DNA from: Chitinophagaceae bacterium
GTDB taxonomy: Bacteria > Bacteroidota > Bacteroidia > Chitinophagales > Chitinophagaceae
Assembly: GCA_019638615.1 (NCBI GenBank)
Contig: JAHBTL010000030.1
Location: forward strand, 1 to 64,000
Direction: 5' to 3'
DNA length: 64,000 nucleotides
In this document: positions 33,903-42,724 of the stretch, piece by piece
Position numbering within the stretch: position 1 is the first letter of the stretch
Layout: each line of letters begins with the position of its first letter
Program-made: the position numbers and the translations under genes
Notes under the pieces: model-generated
Databases searched by the model: none
What the model saw: only the letters and a program-made list of their open reading frames with translations
What the model was told of the DNA's origin: nothing

Positions 33903-34775
33903 TTACAGTTTAATAGTAAGGAATTGAGAGGTAGGCAGGTGACTGACCGGAACGGAGCCGTCCGAGGCATAAGTTATGGGATTATCGTCCATCAGGGCAA
34001 AACTGAGCTGACCTGTGGGATTACCCAGGGCGCTCCGCTGGATGGAGAACTCGATAGCCGCCACATCATCTGTTATGATTCTCCTGGAGAATTTCATAGC
34101 ATTCTCGAACTTGGCAACCTCAGACCAGGACCAGGCAGCAGGGTCTGTACCCTGGTGGGCATATATTGATCCAATGCTCAGGTTAGGGTTGTCCATGTTG
34201 TAAGTGCCCTGGCATAGAAACTCTGCGCCTGATCCTGCCGGGTAGAACCATACGCTGAAACCTGTAGCGGGATTGTTGTCCTTGTTAATGTATAAGGTAA
34301 ACATGCCGAAGTCCATATCCTCAACCCCTTCTACATAAAAAAAGACGTTTTCCGCCGATGCAAAAGTCTTGACCGCTTTTATCGTACCTCCGGTACCATC
34401 ATCATTCTCCTTTGTATATTCCACATGCTCCCAATCCGCAAACTCCCCGTCAATTTTAATGTTCGGTCCAATAATGGTAACGGTATCAACGAATGTATTA
34501 CTCTCCGCACCGTTCTTTACCGTGAGGCTCACTAAGAATGGTCCCTTCTGGTGATAAATATGAGAGGGGTTCCGTGCGGTTGCGGGATCAGAACCATCCC
34601 CAAAATCCCAGGAATATTCTTTGGCGTTGGTGGAAAAGTTGGTAAAGCTTGCCTGAAAGCCATCTACTACATAACTGAATACTGCTTTCGTTCCGTTTCC
34701 GCCATCATTTTTTTTGCAGGAGCTTCCTGCTAAAAGAACAAGGAAAAGCATGGATATGACTGTGTATGTTTTCAT
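33903..34775 (-). CDS. PKD-domain surface lipoprotein with CBM9-like domain
   Basis: The lipoprotein has about 290 residues, starting MKTYTVISMLFLVLLAGSSC with lipid-Cys at about 20. An in-frame ATG at 34796 adds 7 residues. A PKD domain (about 30-102) shows the typical KEYSWDFGDGSDPATARNPSHIYHQKGPFLVSLTV. A CBM9/DOMON-like domain follows (about 105-290: IKIDGEFADWEHVEYTKE...FTLYINKDNNPATGF...AAIEFSIQRSALG), similar in layout to the N-terminal domain of the spherulin-4 protein of the same locus. It stands where SusE/SusF-type glycan-binding proteins usually do, so surface binding of the polymer is the likely role. Confidence 0.82.
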   Translation of the reverse strand: MKTYTVISMLFLVLLAGSSCKKNDGGNGTKAVFSYVVDGFQASFTNFSTNAKEYSWDFGDGSDPATARNPSHIYHQKGPFLVSLTVKNGAESNTFVDTVTIIGPNIKIDGEFADWEHVEYTKENDDGTGGTIKAVKTFASAENVFFYVEGVEDMDFGMFTLYINKDNNPATGFSVWFYPAGSGAEFLCQGTYNMDNPNLSIGSIYAHQGTDPAAWSWSEVAKFENAMKFSRRIITDDVAAIEFSIQRSALGNPTGQLSFALMDDNPITYASDGSVPVSHLPTSQFLTIKL

Positions 34776-34796
34776 TTTATTTTGTATTGAAATCAA

Positions 34797-36209
34797 TTAA
34801 TCGGTTGTGATCTTTAACTGGCAGTTGAGCTTGTTTAAGCCTTTATCTGTATATTCCACACCCGTATTGGCCATGCGTATCGAGTATTCGGGCCGGTTGT
34901 CCAGGCTTGCAGACGCATCAGCGATCTTCAGGTAAAGGTCATACGTACCGGCAGGCAGGCCTGCAAGTGATATCTTTTCATCAACAGCCAGCGTGCCGGA
35001 TGGTTTGCATTTCCGGATATCTGCCGTAAGCGCAAAAGCATGTTCTGCTCCATCGGACTGGCGTTTTAAAACCAGGCTGCTGGTCTTGCGGTTGTACACA
35101 GGTGCATACCCGCTGTTCTTTAAGTTTATCTGGATACTGAGGTCTTTATCTTTAGTTACTTCACCAGGGAAACGCACACTTGCCAGGCTCAGGCGGTAAC
35201 CCATATTGCGTTGAAATTCCTCAAAGCAGCCCGAGCTTTTCCAGGCATCTATGGTGGGCTTGTACCAGTTAAGATTTAAATAAGACCATCTCAGCCTTTT
35301 CATTTCATTAATGGCTTTTTCGCAGGAAGGAGTGCCCTCAAGCGGCGGGCAGGTTTCTCCACCTGCAGGCACGTATAAGGTTTCGTTGGCGATATACGTT
35401 TTGTCTGCCTCCACATCCACATACGTTCCGTAATCGGTAGCACCCGTTAAAAAACAGTTGTTATAATGTCCCACCCTGGCGCTCCCCTGGCCGGAGTAGG
35501 CGCTGCCTGCATCAACAGGGGTTTTTGTTTCAAAAATGGCCTGCTTGATGGCCGGCGTACGCACCTGCAGCATAATTTCGGCCGGGATTGAAGCCATCAT
35601 TTTACCAAGCACCTTTTTCATGTTTTCGGGAGTGGTGAGATTATTGGTAGAGCTGTGCCATTCGCCCCAGGGTCCAACAAATCCTCCCTGTAAAAAGGCT
35701 ATTACATCTTTGTTCGCTTCAAAAAGTGGTTTCAACTGGTCAAGATGCATTTCTATGGTAGATAAAGGTGCGTCCTCTTCCCCGTTGTAATGCACATACT
35801 CAATCCCTGTATAAGCAAAGCACAACACTACTTTAAGCCCTGCTTCACGCAACAGGTCAAAATCTGTCTGCATCAGGCTGAGCTGCTTTTCACTCAAAGG
35901 CGCATCCTTAAATTTTTCAAAATAGTAATTGCGATGCACCAGGCTTACCTTCTCTGTTTTCAAACGTTGCAGCTCCAGCTTGCTGAGCGGCGCTCCTTCA
36001 GAAGCTACCGTAAAGAGGTACATAAATCCCCGTTCGGGATTGGCAATGATTTCCGTTGACTCCTGGTACTGCTTTTCAACAAAGCCTTCATTTGGATCAG
36101 CGCCCTTTGAAGATTTTTTACAGGCCATCAGCAACAGGGGCGCCAATAAATAGACGACCATTGCCGGCAACTGCCGTATCAGCAGGCGTTTATGTGTAGA
36201 TTGTTTCAT
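34797..36209 (-). CDS. DUF4874/DUF4832 lipoprotein, putative glycosidase-like
   Basis: The 470-residue lipoprotein has its lipobox Cys at about 30 (LLLMAC). The N-terminal DUF4874 part (about 48-200) has NPERGFMYLFTVASEG, the stretch RNYYFEKFKDAPLSEKQL and LREAGLKVVLCFAYTG, a barrel-like pattern. The DUF4832 part (about 200-470) follows, with GFVGPWGEWHSSTNN, NYGWRLSLASVRFP-like NMGYRLSLASVRFPGEV and a C-terminal beta-sandwich (DLSIQINLKNSGYAPVYNRKTSSLVLK). Acidic residues in EYVHYNGEED and GEWHS could be catalytic, but no activity is established for these families. It lies 11 bases after susD in the alpha-glycan locus. Confidence 0.85.
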   Translation of the reverse strand: MKQSTHKRLLIRQLPAMVVYLLAPLLLMACKKSSKGADPNEGFVEKQYQESTEIIANPERGFMYLFTVASEGAPLSKLELQRLKTEKVSLVHRNYYFEKFKDAPLSEKQLSLMQTDFDLLREAGLKVVLCFAYTGIEYVHYNGEEDAPLSTIEMHLDQLKPLFEANKDVIAFLQGGFVGPWGEWHSSTNNLTTPENMKKVLGKMMASIPAEIMLQVRTPAIKQAIFETKTPVDAGSAYSGQGSARVGHYNNCFLTGATDYGTYVDVEADKTYIANETLYVPAGGETCPPLEGTPSCEKAINEMKRLRWSYLNLNWYKPTIDAWKSSGCFEEFQRNMGYRLSLASVRFPGEVTKDKDLSIQINLKNSGYAPVYNRKTSSLVLKRQSDGAEHAFALTADIRKCKPSGTLAVDEKISLAGLPAGTYDLYLKIADASASLDNRPEYSIRMANTGVEYTDKGLNKLNCQLKITTD

Positions 36210-36220
36210 GCGTTCCGGTA

Positions 36221-37690
36221 TTAATTATATCCCTGGTTCTGAATGAATTTGCCTTTGCCCTCGCTTACCGTTTTGAGGGAGAACGGAAGCACCACCTTAA
36301 ACTCCTCCGTTGTTGTAGCATGTTTCACAATACGCGCTCTTTCAAGGAACTTTCCATGCCGGATCAGGTCTGCCCGGTACTGCCCGTTCTCGCACCAGAA
36401 CTCATGGCTTCTTTCTGTAAGTAACAGGTCATTAAATGCGTTGAGTGTATTATAGTCCGCTAATTGTTTATCATTCAACTGCGCTCTCCTGCGCACAATG
36501 TTTACCAACTCCATCGCTTCTGCCGCGGGGTTACCGCCTTCATTAGCAATGGCTTCTGCTTTTGACAGCAGCACATCAGCATACCGGTATACAATAATAT
36601 CCACGGTAGATAAAGCGGTGGTCCGTTTGTCATCGGGATTTACTTTTAACGGTATAGGCCCCAGGTCCATCACGTTGCCCGGGTTTGTTCTGCTGTACAC
36701 TATACCATCAGTACCGGTATATTGTGTGATCAGCATTGTTTTGCGGGCATCGGCCGGTTCAAAGGAATCATAGAACCACCAGGTGCTTTGCACGGTCTGG
36801 TAGCCGCCCAGCGGTGCATAGTTCTGCGGCAGCGCATACATTTGCCAGGAGCTTTCGCTGGTGCCTTCATAATTACAGGGGATGGCCCAGATCACCTCTT
36901 TGCTTTTTTTAGCGCCATCGAGGCTCCACAGCCCAACATAATCATTGCTGAGTGAAAAATAATTATAGGCAATGATCTCATCGCAAACCTGGCGCACTTT
37001 AGCCCACTGCTTTTCATGCAGGTAAAGCCTGATCAGCACCATTTTTGCCAGTGCCTTGCTGAACCGGCCGTATTCCGCTGCCGCAGGGGCGGGAAGGTCT
37101 TTAGCCGCTTCTGTAAGATCCGCTTCAATAAATGCAACCATTTCCTCATTAGAGAGGCGCGCCAGCGGCTCTTCAACAAGCGGGTTTTTCAATACTTCCA
37201 AAGGAGCTACCACAATGGGGCCGTAAAGGTCAAAGAGATTATAACAAAGCAATCCTCTTGCACAGCGCACTTCTGCAATGGCAGCTTTTTTAACCTCCTC
37301 GTCAAGCGAAGAATTTTGGATCTGGTCAATGGTCAGCGTCATCCGGCTGATCTTATTGTAAAAATTGTCGTAGAAATAAGTTACGCCTTCAACGTCTGTG
37401 GGCGTGTAGTTCAGTAGCGACAATTTCTGCTGGGACCCGTATTTCCCTACAAGAATCTCGGTGGTATTATCCATCCATATCAATCCCCTTTCTGTTTGTC
37501 CGTTTATTCCATCCCACCAGGAACCGCGGAGGGGGTAGTAGCAGGCATTCACAAGGGCCTGTATATCTTCCCTGGAGTTGGGGAAAATGCTGGGATTTAT
37601 TTCTGAGTAATCTTTGGAAACGAGGCGTTTGGTGCAACCCGTACCGCATATCACGAAGATCACTAAAATGGTGAAAGCTATTTTTTTCAT
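36221..37690 (-). CDS. SusD/RagB family glycan-binding lipoprotein (locus 1)
   Basis: The 489-residue outer-membrane lipoprotein has its lipid-Cys at about 19 (FVICGTGC). The N-terminal TPR-like region includes ALVNACYYPLRGSWWDGINGQTERGLIWMDN, with aromatic residues typical of glycan contact. The C-terminal RagB/SusD signature is FNDLLLTERSHEFWCENGQYRADLIRHGKFLE. SusD forms the lid on the SusC barrel and captures the oligosaccharide. It follows susC by 27 bases and precedes the DUF4832 gene by 11 bases. Confidence 0.95.
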   Translation of the reverse strand: MKKIAFTILVIFVICGTGCTKRLVSKDYSEINPSIFPNSREDIQALVNACYYPLRGSWWDGINGQTERGLIWMDNTTEILVGKYGSQQKLSLLNYTPTDVEGVTYFYDNFYNKISRMTLTIDQIQNSSLDEEVKKAAIAEVRCARGLLCYNLFDLYGPIVVAPLEVLKNPLVEEPLARLSNEEMVAFIEADLTEAAKDLPAPAAAEYGRFSKALAKMVLIRLYLHEKQWAKVRQVCDEIIAYNYFSLSNDYVGLWSLDGAKKSKEVIWAIPCNYEGTSESSWQMYALPQNYAPLGGYQTVQSTWWFYDSFEPADARKTMLITQYTGTDGIVYSRTNPGNVMDLGPIPLKVNPDDKRTTALSTVDIIVYRYADVLLSKAEAIANEGGNPAAEAMELVNIVRRRAQLNDKQLADYNTLNAFNDLLLTERSHEFWCENGQYRADLIRHGKFLERARIVKHATTTEEFKVVLPFSLKTVSEGKGKFIQNQGYN

Positions 37691-37717
37691 ACTTAATATT
37701 CTTTTCTGGTTTGAATG

Positions 37718-40700
37718 TTAAAAGCTGAAATTGGCGCCAATGGTATAGGTTCGTACAAACGGGTAAGCGGCAGTGTACGAGTCCGTCTCCGGGTCCACGC
37801 CTTTGTAAGGCGTAATCACAAACAGGTTATTGGCATCAAGATGAAGGTTGACGGAGCTGAATAATTTACCCACCCATTTTTGCGGCAGCTCATAGCCTAT
37901 GGAAATATTCTGCAGCCTCACAAACCAGGCATCTTCCAAAAAGAAATTGCCCGAACCATAAGGAGACCAGCCAAAGAAAGAGCTGGGCTGGGTAGTGGAA
38001 GGACGATCAGGCGTCCAGCGGTTCTTTACCGTGCGCAGCCCGTTGTACCCGTATTTATTAATGCCGTCTGCCGATACGCCATACGTAACATAGTTAGGAT
38101 CATTCATTCTCCTTCCGAACATGGAATTGAAATCAATACCAAGCGTGAAATTTTTATACCTGAATCGGTTGGTCATTCCGGCTATAAGCCCCGGGTCGCT
38201 CGTTCCTATCATGCGGGTATCGGCATCGTCAATCCTGCCATCGGGCTTGCCTGTTCTGATGAACCTCCCATCCGGGTCTACTACAGGATTGCCGTTTGCA
38301 TCCCGCTCGTAACCGTCAATATCGCTGATCTTGATCATTCCCGGCAAAAGCCCGGGCTGGGCAGGCACTGTTTCTCCTGTTTGCATAATACCATCTGACA
38401 TGCGGGTGTATATAGCTCTTATCGGGTCTGTGGCATTCTGGTATATTGCCGGCTTCCAGTCAGGGGCTCTCTCTTTCCAGGTATCTTTAAATTTAGACAC
38501 GGTAACGATCGTTCTCCATTCAAAATCCTTTGCCTGGAGTGTACGGAGGTTGAGGGTCACTTCAAACCCTTTGCTGCGGGTGGAGCCGATATTGGCAATA
38601 ATGCTGTTGATCTCATGGTAAGAATTAAGCGGTTTGATATCCAGCAAATCGGATATCACCTTATCATACACTTCTATGGAACCACTGAGCCTGCCACTGA
38701 GCATTGCAAAGTCGAGCCCGATATTCATCTCTGTAGTGGTTTCCCATTTCAGATCCGGGTTTTCCAGTCGTGCAGGAGAAACGCCGATCGTAATATCATC
38801 ATTGCCGGAGAGATAGGCAGGATACGCCATATAAGCGGCAAAGGCGTTGCTCCCTATAGAAGCATTACCTGTTTGCCCGTAACCGGCCCTGAGCTTAAGC
38901 TGTGAAATGGTGTTTTTCAAAGGCTCAAAGAATTTTTCCTCTGCCACATTCCAGCCCAGCGCTACAGCAGGGAATGTTGCCCATTTATGATTCCTGGCAA
39001 ATACACTGGCGCCGTCGGTACGTATGCTGAAAGAAGCCATGTAACGATCCCGGAAATTATAATTCAACCTTCCGAAATAAGAAGCGATCACATTTTCAAC
39101 ACGGGAAGAGCTCACTGTTTTGGTTCCTGTACCTGCATTGAGATTATTCCATAAAAAGGCGTCGGTAATAAAACCACTGTTACCTTCATTGGCGTAAGCT
39201 GTTTTGGTTTGCTGTTCGGATACGCCTGCCAGCACGTCAAGCTGGTGGGAACCGGCGATGCTTGTATTGTAATGGATCGTGCCTTCCACCAGGTAATCAT
39301 TGCGGTCAATGCTCCCGATCGTGGCTCTCCCATTCTCCTTGGCGCCGTATAATGTGGTGCGTGGCAGATAATTCGATCTTGAGGTATATCCTCTGTCCAG
39401 ACCGCCTTTCAGCCTGATCACAAGCCCCTTTACCGGGCTGATGTCCAGCGCGGAATTCAGCAGCATGCGCTCAATCACGCCCTTGTCGGTAATGGTTAAC
39501 AGGGAGTAGGGATTGGGCTGGGTAGCCAGCTCCGGGTTGAGCGGATAACTCCCGTCGTCATCAATGGGCAGGATATGCGGACCCTGCTGGATACCAGCCC
39601 TGATGACCCCGGAATTTTCAAACTGACCGGCGCCTAACTGGCTGTTATCGTTATTGATACGGCTTCCGGTAAGACTGATGCCCAGCTTTACATATTGGTT
39701 GAACTGCTGGTCGAGATTGCCGCGAAACGAATATCTTTTCATTGCTGAGTTGCTGATAATGCCCTGCTGGTCGAAATAATTGCCTGAAACGAGGTATTTG
39801 GTATTTTTTGTCCCCCCGGTCACTGAAATATTGTGTTGTTGTGTACGTCCGTTCCTTGTCACCAGGTCTATCCAGTCGGTACCGCGGCCTACATTATTAA
39901 TCGCATTTTGGGTATAGCGCTGATGATAGTCTCCGGCAACAGGGTTGGCCATTGCTTCTTCCACCGTTTTTGTTCCGAACGGGGCTACATTGTTCTCAAA
40001 CAGCCATTGCTCCCAGGCTGCTTCATTGCGTACCTGCATCCATTCGTTCAGGGGCAGCACATCAAAAGAGTTGCTGTAGCGCTGGAAAGAAAAATTATTG
40101 GAATACTGTACCGTAGCCCTTCCTTCCGCACCTCTTTTGGTGGTGATCAATATAACGCCATTGGCGGCGCGGGCGCCGTAAATAGAAGTGGAGCTGGCAT
40201 CTTTCAGGATGTCTATAGATTCAATGTCGTTGGGATTAAAAGAATTGAGTATGCTTTGGGTGCCTGCCTGGTAACGGCCGCCATTGTCCGGCTGCTGCAG
40301 GTCTGATATAGGAAATCCATCCACCACGATAAGCGGCTCATTGCTGGCATTGATAGAGCCTGCGCCCCTGATCAGGATATCAAGCCCTCCGCCCGGCTGT
40401 GCGCTGTTTTGCCGGATCATAACGCCGGCGGCCTTCCCCTGCAGCATGTGGCCCACATCAGGCGCGGAGGAAAGTACAAGGTCTTTTGCTTTTACGGAAG
40501 AAACAGCGCCGGTCAGGTTCTTCTTGCGCTGGGTGCCGTAACCTACCACCACCACCTCATCCAGAGACCTGTCTTTTGCGGCAAGTATAATGTTGATCGT
40601 GGTCCTGCCATTTATATCTTCCGTAACATCTGCATAACCCGTATAGCTGAAAACAAGCCGGCCATTGGCAGGAGCAGTTATCTGGTAACCGCCTTCTTCA

Positions 40701-40870
40701 TTGGTGGATGTGCCGGATGTGCCTCCCTGCACGATTACAGAAACGCCCGGAAGCGGCCTGCCGTCCTCCCCTGCCGTTACTTTACCGGAAACCGTTACCT
40801 GTTGTGCATATACCATGTTGCCTGAAATGGTGAGCAGGAATAACAACACCCGGGTCGTGAAATATTTCAT
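37718..40870 (-). CDS. SusC/RagA family TonB-linked outer-membrane protein (locus 1)
   Basis: This TonB-dependent transporter of about 1050 residues imports oligosaccharides together with SusD. The open frame extends to 41032, but the predicted promoter and one operator lie around and inside that extension. The signal peptide begins at MKYFTTRVLLFLLTISGNMVYAQQ, so I place the start at 40870. A carboxypeptidase-like domain (VSGKVTAGEDGRPLPGVSVIVQGG) is followed by the SusC motif LDEVVVVGYGTQRKKNLTGAVSSV. The plug contains LQGKAAGVMIRQNSAQPGGGLDILIRGAGSINASNEPLIVVDGFPI, and the large barrel ends TYTIGANFSF. It is the first gene of the alpha-glycan locus, with a LacI-type regulator upstream. Confidence 0.95.
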   Translation of the reverse strand: MKYFTTRVLLFLLTISGNMVYAQQVTVSGKVTAGEDGRPLPGVSVIVQGGTSGTSTNEEGGYQITAPANGRLVFSYTGYADVTEDINGRTTINIILAAKDRSLDEVVVVGYGTQRKKNLTGAVSSVKAKDLVLSSAPDVGHMLQGKAAGVMIRQNSAQPGGGLDILIRGAGSINASNEPLIVVDGFPISDLQQPDNGGRYQAGTQSILNSFNPNDIESIDILKDASSTSIYGARAANGVILITTKRGAEGRATVQYSNNFSFQRYSNSFDVLPLNEWMQVRNEAAWEQWLFENNVAPFGTKTVEEAMANPVAGDYHQRYTQNAINNVGRGTDWIDLVTRNGRTQQHNISVTGGTKNTKYLVSGNYFDQQGIISNSAMKRYSFRGNLDQQFNQYVKLGISLTGSRINNDNSQLGAGQFENSGVIRAGIQQGPHILPIDDDGSYPLNPELATQPNPYSLLTITDKGVIERMLLNSALDISPVKGLVIRLKGGLDRGYTSRSNYLPRTTLYGAKENGRATIGSIDRNDYLVEGTIHYNTSIAGSHQLDVLAGVSEQQTKTAYANEGNSGFITDAFLWNNLNAGTGTKTVSSSRVENVIASYFGRLNYNFRDRYMASFSIRTDGASVFARNHKWATFPAVALGWNVAEEKFFEPLKNTISQLKLRAGYGQTGNASIGSNAFAAYMAYPAYLSGNDDITIGVSPARLENPDLKWETTTEMNIGLDFAMLSGRLSGSIEVYDKVISDLLDIKPLNSYHEINSIIANIGSTRSKGFEVTLNLRTLQAKDFEWRTIVTVSKFKDTWKERAPDWKPAIYQNATDPIRAIYTRMSDGIMQTGETVPAQPGLLPGMIKISDIDGYERDANGNPVVDPDGRFIRTGKPDGRIDDADTRMIGTSDPGLIAGMTNRFRYKNFTLGIDFNSMFGRRMNDPNYVTYGVSADGINKYGYNGLRTVKNRWTPDRPSTTQPSSFFGWSPYGSGNFFLEDAWFVRLQNISIGYELPQKWVGKLFSSVNLHLDANNLFVITPYKGVDPETDSYTAAYPFVRTYTIGANFSF

Positions 40871-41017
40871 GGTGATTTTTTTTATTGCGGTGAAGATGTA
40901 AGGAATACGGATAGTCATTTTCAAGGGGAAGAAAGGGAGCCTGTCAGGCGCCGGACCGGGTGAGCAGGCACCCGGAAATAACTGTACATTGAACATATGC
41001 AGATCGTTTTGAGTTAA

Positions 41018-41035
41018 ACTGTTTTCGTACACAGT
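41018..41035. promoter_or_regulatory. LacI-type operator-like palindrome O1
   Basis: ACTGTTTTCGTACACAGT is an imperfect palindrome centred on CG with 7 of 9 base pairs symmetric. It lies at the expected transcription start of susC. It shares TCGTACACAG with the second palindrome 56 bases upstream. A central CpG and a half site ending ACA are typical of LacI-family operators. Confidence 0.65.
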
Positions 41036-41039
41036 ACCG

Positions 41040-41070
41040 GAAAATTATAACAAATGCATAAACAAACCAA
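41040..41070 (-). promoter_or_regulatory. Predicted susC promoter, locus 1
   Basis: On the minus strand, TTG (41070-41068), 20 bases, then TAATTTTC (41047-41040) match the Bacteroidota consensus except for the last -7 base, with the same 20-base spacing as the rpsA promoter. The two operator-like palindromes flank and overlap it. Confidence 0.6.
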
Positions 41071-41096
41071 ATTTTTGTGTTCGTACACAGAAATTT
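41069..41096. promoter_or_regulatory. LacI-type operator-like palindrome O2
   Basis: This 28-base palindrome is centred on CG at 41082-41083 with 12 of 14 pairs symmetric (core TGTGTTCGTACACA). It overlaps the -33 element of the susC promoter. Its centre is 56 bases from that of O1. Confidence 0.7.
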
Positions 41097-41444
41097 ATTT
41101 TACGATACGTGCACGATGCTTTGTGTAATTAAGCGGTAAAGCCCGGATAGCGGCCTTCTTTTCCGGGGGTTATGCTATAACGGCTCTGCGTACCAACTTC
41201 TGTGAAGCTAAAAGGACTTATACCACCGTGAGTTTTGGGTCTTAGCCAGGTCAGAAAAGTATATTTCACGCAGCCCTGCCTGCCGGCAGGCTGAAGGCGA
41301 AGTCCACAAAGAAGCATTTGCTGTGAACGCTGCTCCGCAGTGAACGCCGCGGGAAAATTATTGATGAAATATTGGAAAGAAAATATATCACCCTGTTGAT
41401 TATCATTTTTGAACGCCCAAAACCCATGTTATACCCGGAAGATA

Positions 41445-42542
41445 TTATGGTAACCCCAGAACTGCAGGCTTGTCTTTATCAATAAAGTAGTTGATATTTT
41501 CTTTTGTAACGATATCCAGCGGGAGATACTTTATTTCTTCTACCTTTCTCTTAAAAACCAGGTGCTCCGTAAGCTGGTAGATGCCCCAATAGCCCTGCGC
41601 CCTTGCATTTTGATTGATCAAAAAGCTGATCCGCCCTTTTTCAAGAAAATAAAGGTTAGGAGGTATAAGGTCATAACCGATTACAGACGGGTGTTCAATA
41701 TGTCTTTGTTCAAGATATTTGGCAACCTCGTAGGCCTTGCAGGTAGTAACAAAGATGCTGGCAAGATCAGGATGGTCTTCAATAATTTCATCGAGCGGCT
41801 TTATGAATGCAGCAGTATTTGCCCGGTTCAACTGCACACTGATAATATTAAACTGGCCATCGAGGTTGTTCTGAAAAAAATAATTCCTGAATCCTTTTTC
41901 TTTTTTCTGCAAATGTGCAGAATTGCTGATGTCCTCATCTATATGGGCAATAAGCACCGTGCAGGGCTTATGTTGTCCGTAATGGATCAATTTGCCGGCA
42001 AGCAGTCCGCTTTGATAGGAGTCCTGTCCTATATAGCTTAAGGGGTCGTACTCCGCGATCTGGGTATTAAAAAGAACAAAGGGAATGTTCATTTTTTTCC
42101 ACTTCTCAAAAAAAGCAAGGCTTTCATGGTAAAAGATGGGAGACACCAGGATGCCATCGGGCTTATTTTTTGTTAATGCATTGGCATTGTCAATAAAGGA
42201 TTGCTTATCAGACGGATCAAATATATATTCCGTAACCCTGATCCCGTATTGCTTAAGGTCTTTGGCAGCCTTGGCAATGCCCTGCTGCGGTTCAAGCCAG
42301 TAAGAATCAACATGCGCATCGGGCACCAGGGCGGCAATTATATGTTTTTTGCTTGAAACAAGGGCCCGGGCCATAAGATTAGGCTCATAATGCATCTCCT
42401 GGAGCGCCTTCATCACCTTGTCGTGCTTTTTCACAGAAACATTGCCCCTGTTGTGCAAAACACGGTCTACCGTGCCAACAGACACGCCTGCTTTCAAAGC
42501 AATATCTTTTATCCGGACTACAGGATCATTGGTAATCTTCAT
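41445..42542 (-). CDS. LacI family transcriptional regulator
   Basis: This 365-residue DNA-binding protein has the LacI helix-turn-helix at about 9-60 (RIKDIALKAGVSVGTVDRVLHNRGNVSVKKHDKVMKALQEMHYEPNLMARALVSS). A periplasmic-binding-protein-type effector domain follows (about 66-345), of the kind seen in regulators of sugar loci (IAALVPDAHVDSYWLEPQQGIAKAA). It lies upstream of and in the same direction as susC, and two palindromes with central CG flank the susC promoter. It is therefore the probable repressor of the alpha-glycan locus, released by an imported mono- or oligosaccharide. Confidence 0.93.
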   Translation of the reverse strand: MKITNDPVVRIKDIALKAGVSVGTVDRVLHNRGNVSVKKHDKVMKALQEMHYEPNLMARALVSSKKHIIAALVPDAHVDSYWLEPQQGIAKAAKDLKQYGIRVTEYIFDPSDKQSFIDNANALTKNKPDGILVSPIFYHESLAFFEKWKKMNIPFVLFNTQIAEYDPLSYIGQDSYQSGLLAGKLIHYGQHKPCTVLIAHIDEDISNSAHLQKKEKGFRNYFFQNNLDGQFNIISVQLNRANTAAFIKPLDEIIEDHPDLASIFVTTCKAYEVAKYLEQRHIEHPSVIGYDLIPPNLYFLEKGRISFLINQNARAQGYWGIYQLTEHLVFKRKVEEIKYLPLDIVTKENINYFIDKDKPAVLGLP

Positions 42543-42724
42543 GTCTTTGCATTCATAATAGCAGGGCTAAAATAAAATATTCCGGGGAACAAACGCAAAA
42601 TGCACCCAAACATTCGCCGTAAAGTGGCGGGAAATGAAAGACAATCCCTCGTAACACTGCACTGCCACAGCACTGCGCGTACGCTCTTGTTCCTGCAGAG
42701 AAACCCTGCTCAGCATTTTAAACG

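Larger units (their letters stand above)
40871..41444. other. Control region between the LacI-type gene and susC of locus 1
   Basis: These 574 bases hold a promoter and two operator-like palindromes in the susC-proximal part (41018-41096). Further left-to-right, 41129-41340 contains a 62-codon minus-strand open frame with no recognisable family and a perfect 14-bp palindrome (GCCTGCCGGCAGGC, 41278-41291). I do not call a gene there. Confidence 0.55.

Noticed and set aside
41129-41317. 62-codon minus-strand frame between the LacI-type gene and susC
   Set aside because: No family, signal or context supports it. It could be a relic, but I cannot show it.
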